Below, in pieces: positions 55,988-64,000 of a stretch of DNA of 64,000 nucleotides. Position 1 is the first letter of the stretch. Every line of letters starts with the position of its first letter. A program made the position numbers and the translations under genes. Source of the stretch: Cherax quadricarinatus (Eukaryota; Arthropoda; Malacostraca; Decapoda; Parastacidae); the NCBI RefSeq assembly GCF_038502225.1, contig NC_091390.1, positions 11,941,100 through 12,005,099 of the forward strand. The letters run 5' to 3'. The notes beneath the pieces were generated by a model, which was given only the letters and a program-made list of their open reading frames with translations, did not search any database and was not told where the DNA came from.

Positions 55988-56827
55988 CTAGTTTAAAGTC
56001 CTAACAACCCCCTCAACTGAGTTAGCAAGAAAACCCACACCTGCCCTGGATAAGTGAACCCCATCCCTGGCATACATGTCATTTCGGCCATAGAAGTTGT
56101 CCCAGTTGTCAATGAATGGTACTGCATTATCCTTACAGTGTTTATCCAGCCAACAATTAATACCAATTGCTCTGGACAACCATTCATTACCAACACCTCT
56201 TCTTGGCAAAATGCCACATATAACAGGGCGCCCCCCCTTCTTCCTAATCATGTCTATAGCTGTCCTGAACTTTCTAACTAAATCCTCACTTCTACGCTTG
56301 CCTACATCATTGCCTCCAGCACTGAGGCAAATAATAGGATTGATCCCATTACCGTTCATGATGTTGTCAAGCCGGCTAACAATGTCCTCCATCCCAGCCC
56401 CAGGAAAGCATACCCTTTGTCTCCTACTCCTGTCCTTCAAGCAGAATGCCCTATCCATGTATCTAACCTGGCTATCCCCAACAACAACAATATTCTTACC
56501 TTCCTTGTTGTCGTTCGTCGTGACGATCCCAGTAGTAGACTCACATTCGTCGGGTAGCACCGAGAATGCGTTGGAGGTTTCCACGGGAGTTTCCACAGCA
56601 GTCTCTTTCTTCTTCATCGTTTCTGGCTTTCCATTCGTCTTCTTGATCGTCAACTTCGTCGTCCCCTGCTGTCCAGCCACTGACCACGATCCCTTCTTGA
56701 CCTGAGGACTCGAAACAGGAGGACTACTACGAATCCTCTTGTTTTCCTCGGTCAATCGCCGTATCTCCATCTTCGCTGCCTTCAATTCTTCCTTAAGTTG
56801 CTGGTAAAGTTGCTCGATGGAGGGCAT
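55988..56827 (-). CDS. CR1 ORF1: coiled coil and SGNH esterase, intact
   Basis: 279 codons. Residues 1-33 form a heptad-like coiled coil (LYQQLKEELKAAKMEIRRL); 34-110 are a Ser/Thr/Lys linker; 113-279 are an SGNH/GDSL-type hydrolase: block I VVVGDSQ with Ser119, block III SAGGNDVG at 170-176, block V DGVHLS with Asp255 and His258. All catalytic residues are present. Esterase-type ORF1 proteins are an established feature of CR1 elements and are thought to bind membranes or RNA complexes; the role in this element is inferred. Start chosen at the first ATG, after which the coiled coil begins. Confidence 0.9.
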   Translation of the reverse strand: MPSIEQLYQQLKEELKAAKMEIRRLTEENKRIRSSPPVSSPQVKKGSWSVAGQQGTTKLTIKKTNGKPETMKKKETAVETPVETSNAFSVLPDECESTTGIVTTNDNKEGKNIVVVGDSQVRYMDRAFCLKDRSRRQRVCFPGAGMEDIVSRLDNIMNGNGINPIICLSAGGNDVGKRRSEDLVRKFRTAIDMIRKKGGRPVICGILPRRGVGNEWLSRAIGINCWLDKHCKDNAVPFIDNWDNFYGRNDMYARDGVHLSRAGVGFLANSVEGVVRTLN

Positions 56828-56990
56828 CTTGGTTCAGTCCACGGGAGCAAACAAGACACTTCTTCACAGAGTTAAGTACAGGTCAGCACTCAAAGTACAG
56901 GTCACCACTCAAGAGCACACAAACAGGTCTTCACAGAGCTAAGTACACGTCACCACTGAGCTAAGTACACGTCACCACTGAAATGGATCA
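56828..56990 (-). repeat. CR1 5' UTR with 22-bp imperfect repeats
   Basis: GAGCTAAGTACACGTCACCA recurs with variants (AAAGTACAGGTCACCACTCA) about five times before ORF1. Short tandem repeats in a LINE 5' UTR often hold promoter activity; that is inference here. Confidence 0.6.
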
Positions 56991-57002
56991 CCAAATAGAG
57001 CG

Positions 57003-57893
57003 AAGGTACACGTAAAAGATTTCGAAATAATTATGTCAGCTAACTTTTCTTTCAAAGAATATAAGACAAAGTTTACGACAGGTAGGAAGATGACGGGGTG
57101 AGTATTGAGAACTTTCAAAACGATGGAAATAATGCCGATGGTGACGCTCTTCAAATCGCTGGTGCTCCCTCACTTAGAATATTGTTCAGTGTTGACGGCC
57201 CCGTTCAAAGCAGGAGAAATATCGGAGCTGGAAAAAATACAGAGATCGTTTACGGCTCACAGTGAGCCAGTAAAGCATCTAAACTTAAAGGGAACGCCTG
57301 TAAGTCTTGAACATGTACTCATTGGAGCGGAGAAGAGATACATGATAATATATACCTGGAAACTACTCGAGGGCCTGGTCCCAAATCCGCACACTGCCAT
57401 AACATACTGGAGTGAGAGATATGGGACAAAATGCAATAATATCCCCAGTGAGGGAGGAGCAGGGGTGCGGTGGGGACAATAAGGGAACACTGTATCAACA
57501 TTCGTGACCCCAGACTTGTCAACATTCGTGACCCCAGACTTTTCAACATTCGTGACCCCAGACTTTTCAACATTCGTGACCCCAGACTTTTCAACATTCG
57601 TGACCCCAGACTTTTCAACATTCGTGACCCCAGACTTTTCAACATTCGTGACCCCAGACTTGTCAACATCTTGCCAGAAGTTATCAGAAACATGGCTGGT
57701 ACAAGTGTAGAAGCCTTCAAAAGGAGACTCGACAAGTATCCACCAAGTGCCGGATCAGCCAGGCTGTGATGGATATGTGGGGCAGTGGGCTTCCAGGAGA
57801 AACAGCCTGGTTGACCAGGCAAGCACCAGATGAGCCTGGCCGATGGCCGGGCTCCGAGAGAGACTCGAAACTCATCAAAGGCATATCAAAGGT
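57003..57893 (+). pseudogene. LINE reverse-transcriptase C-terminal relic
   Basis: Plus-strand pieces: FKSLVLPHLEYCSVL, EISELEKIQRSF, IYTWKLLEGLVPN, then NIRDPRLF repeats, NILPEVIRNM and VEAFKRRLDKYP before a stop at about 57769. The 3' UTR GCCTGGTTGACCAGGCAAGC, GCCTGGCCGATGGCCGGGCT, TCAAAGGCATATCAAAGGT follows. Has a frame change near 57290 and a stop at 57480. Not functional. Confidence 0.82.
57497..57664 (+). repeat. 24-bp minisatellite from 8 RT codons, 7 copies
   Basis: Unit AACATTCGTGACCCCAGACT plus TTTC, coding NIRDPRLF, at 57497, 57521, 57545, 57569, 57593, 57617 and 57641. Exactly eight codons, so the frame is kept through the array. First and last units read GTC (Val) in place of TTC. 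Confidence 0.95.
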
Positions 57894-57896
57894 AAA

Positions 57897-58600
57897 TTTA
57901 AGGGGCCGTCAACACTGAACATTATTCCAAATAAGGGAGCACGAACATTGGTTTGAAAGTTCTCAGTATCCGTTCCATGATCCGTCTGGCTGTCGTGACC
58001 TTTGTCTTGTTCTTTGAAACAAAGGTTAGCTCTCAAAATTATTCCCAAGTCTTTGACGTGTTCCTTTCGATCTATTTGGTGTTCCTTTTGAGTTCTTCAT
58101 CCATACCTAAGCAGCTGGAACTTATCACCACTGAACGTTATGTTGTCCTTCACTGCCCACTGGAAAACTCTGTTTACACCTATAATTTTTTCGTGTCTTC
58201 TACAGTAGTAACTTTCATTCTTATTTTAGTGTCATGTGCAGATTATAATACAAATCCGTGACGCGTATTACTTTTTATCTATGCCTACTATGAGGATAAG
58301 CAGCAGAGGTGCCAGAGGTGCCACCTCTGGCACCTCTGCTGCTTCTTAGGGAACCTTTGTACCTCAATGATCCTAGATTTTCCTCTGTTTACTACTGCTT
58401 TTTGTATTTAGTGTGTTAGGAACCAGAAAATCCATCTACCTACCTTCCCCATGATAGTATGGCTCTCATTTTGTGTGTGATCACCCCATGATAACATTTC
58501 TCAAACTCATTTGACGTCTTATCACTCTTTTGAAGTTTTTGATAATGTGGGAAGTTAGGGCTACTGATCTGTATTGTTTACGTAATGTTTTACTATCTTT
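57897..58600 (-). pseudogene. LINE reverse-transcriptase relic
   Basis: Minus strand, same family as 37785-39663. Pieces in order: VITHKMRAI, GKVGRWIFWFL, then after a break DTKIRMKVTTVED, QWAVKDNITFSGDKFQ (one frame change), RILRTFKPMFVLPYLE. Contains a 19-bp inverted repeat GCAGCAGAGGTGCCAGAGG at 58300-58318 and 58325-58343. Many stops. Confidence 0.72.
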
Positions 58601-58624
58601 CTTATGTAATGAATGGTTTTGAAA

Positions 58625-58812
58625 ACCGACAAGTTGAAGAATTGAGACACTTATGCAACACATGGGAATCTTTATTGAAGAAACGTTTCGCCACACAGTG
58701 GCTTCATCAGTCCAATGCAAAGTAGAAATGGGTAAGGAGAGGTAATCAGTCCCTCAACTTGGAATGGATGCGTTCAGTCCATCACTCTTGTAGGAAGTGC
58801 AGCATAGGGCCA
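58625..58812 (-). repeat. hammerhead-like repeat type 1
   Basis: Minus copy: CTGATGA at 58704-58710, GAAA at 58686-58689, hairpin GCCAC-TGT-GTGGC, TTCAATAAAGATTCCC. Similar to 4630-4806. Confidence 0.82.
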
Positions 58813-58825
58813 GAGAGGTGGCTTA

Positions 58826-59005
58826 TATACTGCAGTGAGGTAGGTAAGACACATAGGCAACAGTTTGGCAACTTTATTCCGAAACGTTTCGCCTACACAG
58901 TAGGCTTCTTCAGTCGAATACAGAAAGTAGGCAGGAGCAGTAGAGATGTGAAGACGATGTAATCAGTCCATCACCCTTGAAGTCGTAGAATATGAGGTTG
59001 TCAGT
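58826..59005 (-). repeat. hammerhead-like repeat type 1b
   Basis: Minus copy: CTGAAGA at 58907-58913, hairpin GCCTAC-TGT-GTAGGC, GAAA at 58887-58890, CGTTTCGGAATAAAG. TTCGA before the core pairs with TCGGA after CGTT (one G-U). Confidence 0.82.
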
Positions 59006-59029
59006 CCCTCAGCCTACCTTAGGGGCAGG

Positions 59030-60989
59030 CAGGCCTGTGTCAGCTTTCAGGGACACTACTCTTCCTTTAAATCCCTGGAAAACGGTACGCCACAAGGAGG
59101 TGTGCTCAGCCCTACCCTGTTTAACATCCTTATGCAGGAACTTGTGAGCCTTCCCTTTCATAGTGGTACACAGCTTCTCAGCTATGCTGATGATCTTGCA
59201 CTCGTAGTGAATGGGAAAGGCAATTTAGAACGACAGGCTCAGAGAGCTTTGGACCTAATTACGCAGTCTTGCAAGGAACTAGGCCTCAAGATCTCGGCCG
59301 AGAAATCTCTTGCAATGATGTTCAAGTGACCAGATCCTGTGAATAGATTACGTATTCAGGATATAGAACTTGAGTGGACAGGCTCCTACCTGTACTTGGG
59401 AATCTACATTGATAAAAAGCTGACCTTTCAGAAACAGGCCGAGTATGTTAGGTCACGTGCTCTACTCAGACTCAACGCCATGAGAGCCATGACGAGGCAC
59501 CGTGCAGGGGCAAGCAAAGATGTACTTCGCTTGTACTATATACAAGCTATACGCTCGCTCATTGACTACGGTGCACCGGCGTTAGCTCATCTCTTCCCGC
59601 AGAGCAGGCAAAGGGTGGAGGTCGTACAAAATCAGGCGATAAGAACTATGCTTGGGGCCCCCATCTGGACCAACACAGTATGTCTCAGATCTGAGGCCCG
59701 GCTTCCTTCCTTGGCTGACAGAGTAAGATACATAAACGCCTGCAAAGTGGCCACGATTCTGCACAGGCAGCAAGGTACCCCACTAAGGAGACGGATATTG
59801 ACAACCATGGCACAAGATCCCACACTCTTCACGGACTACTCCTGGATTCGTTCGTTTTGTGCTGCTGGGCGGAAGCTGCTGCCTATACAACTACTCCTTG
59901 AGAAGAGTTGTGACCTTCCTGTTGCTGGGTACCATCCACCACCTCCCTGGCGCCCAGATCCAGCCGATGTTTGCATCATGCAGCTACCCATCTCTAAGCG
60001 TCTCTGCAGTCAAGACACTCTCAGCAATCATGCTGAGACAAGCATGGCACTGGCAGAGGGAGGCACATGTGCTGTGTATTTCACAGATGGTTCTGTCGAC
60101 CCTGACAGGAAGAGAGCAGCAGCTGGATTGTACCACAATGGTCACACACAAGGCTGGCGACTCCCTGACCACTGCACGATCCTTCAAGCTGAGCTGGTGG
60201 CGATTCAGCAGGCAATGTCACATGCCCTACGACATCGACTCCGACCTGTCATACATGTTGATTCCACGTCTGCAATCAATGCCCTCTCCCATCCTCAACC
60301 ACAGGACAATGTTCACCTCATCACATCGATCCTGAGCATAATGACAGCCTTAGAAGTTCAGGGTAACAGATCGACATTGAACTGGATCCCCAGCCATGCT
60401 GGCATCCGGGGAAATGAGGCGGCAGATGATGCAGCCAAGGCAGCAACAGACTATCCACATGTTGGGATTACTGTCCCAATGAGCCTACGACAGACCAAAC
60501 TGGTGGCTGCCAGAGCCATGAAACTTATGGGGGAGGTCTTAGGTGATACCCCATCTCAACAGTGGTACCGAGCAGCGACTCAGGGAGAACCCCCTCCATA
60601 TGATAGAAGCTGGTCCAGAGCGCAGTGTACAGGCCATCCATCGGCTTCGTTTGGGCTTTCCCACAGCCAAGATGATGGTTACCTGGAGGTTACCTGGAGG
60701 TTATTCCGGGGATCAACGCTCCCGCGGCCCGGTCCACGACCAGGCCTCCCGATGGATGGTAGACAAGGCTGAGGAGGAGATGTGCCAGTACTGTCAGCAC
60801 GTTGTCCAGCGGCCTCTAACACACTATCTTCTGGAGTGCGAAGTTACTGAGGCACTCCGCAGGCAACTAGGAGTGATATTCCCTCCCGACGAGGACCCAG
60901 AGATGACTGCGGCCACACTAGTGTACCATGGAGTCAACGAACCAGACAAGCTGTTACCTGTGATAACGACATATCCTCCTCGTCGCTAG
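59030..60989 (+). pseudogene. I-type LINE: RT C-terminal part and RNase H
   Basis: RT starts inside the QGGVLSPTLFNIL block; YADD (codon 59183); an in-frame TGA at 59327 (after LAMMFK). The frame continues from 59339 for 430 codons: thumb, QNQAIRTMLGAP, then RNase H with Asp250 (YFTDGS), Glu285 (LQAELVAIQ), Asp308 (HVDSTSA) and Asp363 (GNEAADDAA), numbered from 59339. A frameshift near 60620 moves to the frame VQAIHRLRLGFPTAK, which is interrupted by a short repeat (60673-60760) and ends with a CCHC motif CQYCQHVVQRPLTHYLLEC and the stop at 60989. The RNase H and C-terminal knuckle fit the I group. 5'-truncated and dead. The 3' UTR runs to about 61168. Confidence 0.87.
60673..60760 (+). repeat. 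dispersed short repeat inserted in LINE
   Basis: GGTTACCTGGAGGTTACCTG then CCGGGGATCAACGCTCCCGC and GGCCCGGTCC, ending CCCGATGGATGG. GATGG occurs on both sides. Its length keeps the LINE frame open. It is the clearest proof that this family moves. Confidence 0.8.
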
Positions 60990-61168
60990 TGTCCATAGTT
61001 AGGAGTACATACGGTGTTGTCGCTTATGAGATGCACCAGTTGAACTGACCAGAAGAGTGCTTGAACAGCATATGTCGCATCATTGTAGAAACCTTTCTCC
61101 CTCGGGAGCCAGAGACGAGTCATCTCAAGATTGAGACCCGTGCCCGGACTACGGTCTTGGCCAACATT

Positions 61169-61385
61169 ATACCTATGCTGTACATTCTACAAGATTGATG
61201 GACTGAACACATCGACTCCAGGTTGAGGGACTGATTACCTCATTCTCCTCCTCTCCTTACGCCTTCCTCTTTGTATTGGACTGATGAAGCCACTGTGTGG
61301 CGAAACGTTTCCTGAATAAAGATTCCTATATGCTGCATAAGTGTCTCAATTTTCAACTTGTCGGTTTTTCAAACCATTCATCACA
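61169..61385 (+). repeat. hammerhead-like repeat type 1
   Basis: CTGATGA 61281-61287, hairpin GCCAC-TGT-GTGGC, GAAA 61302-61305, CGTTTCCTGAATAAAG, GCATAAGTGTCTCAATT, then TCGGTTTTTCAAACCATTCA. Almost identical to 17911-18101 and, like it, follows directly on a LINE 3' UTR. Confidence 0.85.
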
Positions 61386-62023
61386 TCCCTAGCTTTATTG
61401 ACAGCTATTTACAGGTTAAGGACTCCTAACTTTATTGGCAAGCTAAGAGCTGTTACCTACATCAGCTCATTTGAAAGCATTTTTTTTGTTATGAGACATA
61501 CAAGTAGGGAACAGGATGAAGTTGGAGCCATCTGTGGGCCAGCATTTTCATTTGATCAACTGACGTTATCTCGTTGACATCATTATGCTGTACGAATGTG
61601 TTCCATACTCGAGTCATCCTGGGTATGTATGATCTCAGATGGAGTGATGTTCTGGAGAAGGGTACAGCCAGAGTGAAGTTGCTGCTGGCTGCCCGTCTTG
61701 TGGCATAAAAGCTTGTTTCACGCTGTCCTCGAAGTGGATCCAAGTGTGGTATTTTGACAATATTGGCCTTGTACATAACAGTAAGGCCACCCACATCCCT
61801 CCTATGTTGAAGGCTCTGCTGAAATGACAGATCTATCCAGGATGGGTCCAGGCGAGAGATGAGACGTCTTGCTCTGTTCTCTACTCTGTCAAGCAGTCGC
61901 AGATGAGAGGGGGGGCAGGCAAACCAAGAAAGTGGAGCATACTCAAGGTGCGAGCGTACTTGTGCCTCGTACAGGATCTTGCAACCCCTACTGTCAAGCA
62001 GATGCGAGATACGGCGAAGTGCT

Positions 62024-62028
<5 letters not shown>
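61386..62028 (-). pseudogene. LINE reverse-transcriptase C-terminal relic
   Basis: Minus strand, open for about 180 codons to a stop at 61489: LTALRRISHLLDSRGC, LYEAQVRSHLEYAPLSW, LLDRVENRARRLISRL, LQHRRDVGGLTVMYKANI, VPFSRTSLHLRSYIPRMTRV. This is the LINE thumb and C-terminal region. The 3' UTR to 61386 has a TCAATAAAGC signal. 5'-truncated exactly at a (CT)n tract. A related family, not CR1 copies A-D. Confidence 0.8.

Positions 62029-62088
<60 letters not shown>
62029..62088. repeat. (CT)n microsatellite
   Basis: 30 CT units. Confidence 0.98.
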
Positions 62089-62093
<5 letters not shown>

Positions 62094-62131
62094 TACACAA
62101 GGATTTTACAGGGTTCAATTAAGTGTTCCTG

Positions 62132-62132
<1 letters not shown>

Positions 62133-62213
<81 letters not shown>
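62133..62213. repeat. (CT)n microsatellite
   Basis: About 40 CT units, separated from the previous tract by 44 bases. Confidence 0.98.
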
Positions 62214-62215
<2 letters not shown>

Positions 62216-62804
62216 ATCATCATAATATTTCATAACTCGATATTATCCCCGGCAGGAAAAGCTATAGACGCTACAGACCAGCGTTGCGACCACTACCTGT
62301 TATAGGGTCGTGGATCTCATCTTCTCCCTCATTCCTTCCTTCTACTCTTTTGTCTACTGACTTAATCTTCACGCATCAGATTTATGTTATTGTCCATTTG
62401 TTCAGTATTTCAATACTTACAGTCGAGTGTATACAAGCGTGGAGGACGTAAATTTGCAGCTGATTGCAGCAGAGGTATAAGTAGCCAGGGAGAGGTGCTC
62501 GATGTGTATTTGTTTTTGGCGAGTAATTTATTAGAACGAGTCATGTTGCATATTGTCTGCCTTGCATTTCCAATGATCACTCATTGTTTATTAGTAAAGC
62601 CGAAGTATGTAGTATAAAGTTTAGGATATGTGTATCAAAATTGCCGGTGTAGTGTTGAAGCATTTATAAACGTCCATAGAGAATCAAAACACATCGCAGT
62701 CGCGAGTCTGGTCCACCAGGAGGAATCACGATGGCCGGGGTACACAAAACACCACAAAATATTTCATATTGTCGGTATTTTATACCTTTCTTGCACAACT
62801 TGTC
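62214..62804. other. no recognisable feature
   Basis: Unique-looking sequence. One 77-codon frame (62384-62617) has no splice signals or motifs that I can support. Confidence 0.45.
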
Positions 62805-63175
62805 AGACACTGCAACATCATGGAATCTTGGTTCAGAGGACATCTACAAGACCTTCTTCACGGCTGCTGCAACTAACCCATCTCTTTGGGAAGGACCTAC
62901 TTCCACTGGGGAATCCCGCCTACCAGTGACTGCCCTCGTCTGCTGCCCGTCCCTATCCACTGACGCCTATATAACCGCCAGTCTTCTTGTCTTTGCTCCA
63001 GATTCTCCTCCACCACGATGCTGTGAACACTAACTCCAAGGCCGAGGGACTGATTACCTCATCTTTTGTATATAGTTCTACTGTCTTCCTGTTATGTCCT
63101 AGAATCTGTATTGATAAAGCCACTGGAGGGCGAAACGTCTACAATAAAGATATCCAGATGTTGCACATGTGTCTT
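62805..63175 (+). repeat. hammerhead-like repeat type 2, long form
   Basis: Begins TTGTCAGACACTGCAACATC, includes CTACTTCCACTGGGGAATCC and GAGGGACTGATTACCTCATC, core TTGATAA 63111-63117, hairpin GCCACTGGAGGGC, GAAA 63132-63135, CGTCTACAATAAAG, GTTGCACATGTGTC. It shows how long the full element can be (about 370 bp). The stretch to 63456 is AT-rich and unassigned. Confidence 0.8.
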
Positions 63176-63456
63176 AACTTTCACCACAAAATATACACTC
63201 GGAAACCCCCTGCGTCTGAAAGAGCTGGCCAGAAACAATGTATATAAATTAGCCTCTCAACAAAACACAAATACGTCGTTAATAATAACAATACAAGAGA
63301 AGAAATGGTGTGTTGCTGACAAATATGACGACCAAACTAAACGTTGTAGAACACACTTTTATTGCGACACATTGAAATGTTGTTGCAATAAAAACTTTGT
63401 CTTGCTAGTCGTGTCTTTGTCTTCAAGACAAATACATCGTTAATTATAACAAGACA

Positions 63457-63604
63457 ATGGAAGATGAAGCCAAGGAGAAGAGGCTATTATCTATTACGTT
63501 GCCAGCACAATGGCTGGATGAGAGAGCTTATCGGGATCACCTAATTCATTCAATGTTATGTAGAGCTTTGGCTAAGGATTACCAAACAAAAGGGACAAAT
63601 ACAG
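63457..63604 (+). CDS. possible first coding exon of a host gene
   Basis: ATG at 63457 in a strong context (ACAATGG, with A at -3 and G at +4), an in-frame TAG upstream at 63406, 49 codons starting MEDEAKEKRLLSITLPAQWL and continuing DERAYRDHLIHSMLC, RALAKDYQTKGTNT, then a consensus donor ACAG|GTGAGT (GT at 63605). Exon length 148 nt, leaving phase 1. Not repeated in the window. I recognise no family. The frame running past the donor enters a hammerhead-like repeat and is unlikely to be coding. Next exon must lie beyond the right edge. Confidence 0.45.
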
Positions 63605-63744
63605 GTGAGTACAAATATGGAGAACGTTTGTATCGCACTCAACAGACGGAGGATCAAGCCTCCACTACGTTGTTTGGTAAGACACATATGCAACAGTTAG
63701 GTATGGAAATAAATGGTATAAAATACCGACACAATTTGTTTGTG

Positions 63745-63825
63745 ACTTGAAAAAGCCCACTGTGTGGGCGAAATGTAGTCAATAAAGGATCACATTATAC
63801 TGCATATGTGTTTATATTTCCAACA
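63745..63825 (+). repeat. hammerhead-like repeat type 4
   Basis: TTGAAAA, hairpin GCCCAC-TGT-GTGGGC, GAAATGTA, then GTCAATAAAGG and GCATATGTGTTTATAT. TGAC before the core pairs exactly with GTCA after GAAATGTA. Confidence 0.72.
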
Positions 63826-64000
63826 GTTAGGTATCTTTATTTTGAAACGTTTCGCCTACACAGTAGGCTTCTTCAGTCGAGTACAGAAAAGTTGATAGAA
63901 GCAGAAGATACTTGAAGACGATGTAATCAGTCCATCACCCTTAAAGTTTTGAGGTGGTCAGTCCCTCAGTCTGGAGAAGAGCATTGTTCCACTACGTCTT
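63826..64000 (-). repeat. hammerhead-like repeat type 1b
   Basis: Minus copy running off the right edge: CTGAAGA at 63871-63877, hairpin GCCTAC-TGT-GTAGGC, GAAA at 63851-63854. Flank pairing is reduced to two base pairs here. Confidence 0.75.

Larger units (their letters stand above)
54079..56990 (-). mobile_element. CR1-type LINE copy B, 5' half
   Basis: 5' UTR, intact ORF1 and the first two thirds of ORF2, cut at 54079 by the RTE junction. 3' half is at 43715-44637. Confidence 0.88.

Noticed and set aside
62384..62617. 77-codon frame as a gene
   Set aside because: No start context, splice signal, domain or repeat support; composition is like random sequence.

Overview
The window looks like a piece of a large, repeat-rich arthropod genome, most likely a decapod crustacean (crayfish or shrimp type). 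The organism call rests on the mix of CR1-, RTE-, Jockey- and I-type LINEs, tRNA-related SINEs, a Ty3/Gypsy element, very long minisatellites, (TA)n/(CT)n/(AAT)n tracts, and repeat sequences I remember from decapod assemblies; no database was searched. There is no bacterial organisation and no rRNA gene. One 100-base run of N (2694-2793) is an assembly gap. Almost everything recognisable is transposon or satellite; only four short stretches look like possible host exons.

Layout. 1-2.66 kb: CR1 LINE whose ORF2 is open to the left edge. 2.7-5.9 kb: 82-bp satellite, an RT relic, hammerhead-like repeats and a palindromic SINE dimer. 6.0-7.4 kb: broken RTE copy between (TA)n tracts. 7.5-8.8 kb: a SINE carrying three 32-bp units and two more inverted SINE dimers. 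8.9-11.0 kb: CR1 fragment in which 11 codons of ORF2 have become a 1.6-kb minisatellite. 11.1-13.8 kb: cluster of hammerhead-like repeats. 13.8-17.9 kb: Jockey-type LINE with a SINE in ORF1 and a frameshift in ORF2. 18.1-19.5 kb: 480-bp duplication and 28-bp and 12-bp arrays. 20.4-23.9 kb: about 79 copies of a 44-bp unit. 23.9-27.2 kb and 33.4-35.5 kb: two copies of one SINE family whose internal 32-bp and terminal 21-bp units have expanded to roughly 55 copies each. 27.4-32.1 kb: 80-, 29- and 34-bp arrays and a 2.9-kb GTTCTTGGT-type array. 35.9-39.7 kb: two LINE relics, one carrying a 43-bp minisatellite that is itself interrupted by a 692-bp hAT-like element with a perfect 8-bp target duplication.

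40.2-56.99 kb is a nested stack. CR1 copy A (minus) abuts the 3' tail of CR1 copy B (minus). Copy B is split by an RTE element (plus, long ORF), and that RTE is split in its 5' UTR by a young Ty3/Gypsy-like LTR retrotransposon (minus) with 425-bp LTRs and a 5-bp target duplication. The LTR element has integrase upstream of reverse transcriptase (PR-IN-RT-RH), the unusual Gmr1-like order, and gag and pol share one frame separated by a single TGA. CR1 copy B has an intact ORF1 with an SGNH-esterase domain.

57-64 kb: three more LINE relics (one with an 8-codon minisatellite), an I-type LINE with RNase H, more hammerhead-like repeats, and a possible first exon of a host gene at 63457-63604.

The most notable signals are (1) a dispersed set of about 20 noncoding repeats sharing a hairpin followed by CGAAACGT, short flanks that pair with each other and co-vary between subfamilies, and AATAAA, an architecture like the small hammerhead ribozymes of Penelope-like retroelements; (2) a SINE family that repeatedly seeds two kinds of minisatellite; (3) inverted SINE dimers mobilised as one unit; (4) minisatellites born from reverse-transcriptase codons in three different LINEs; (5) the Gmr1-like LTR element.
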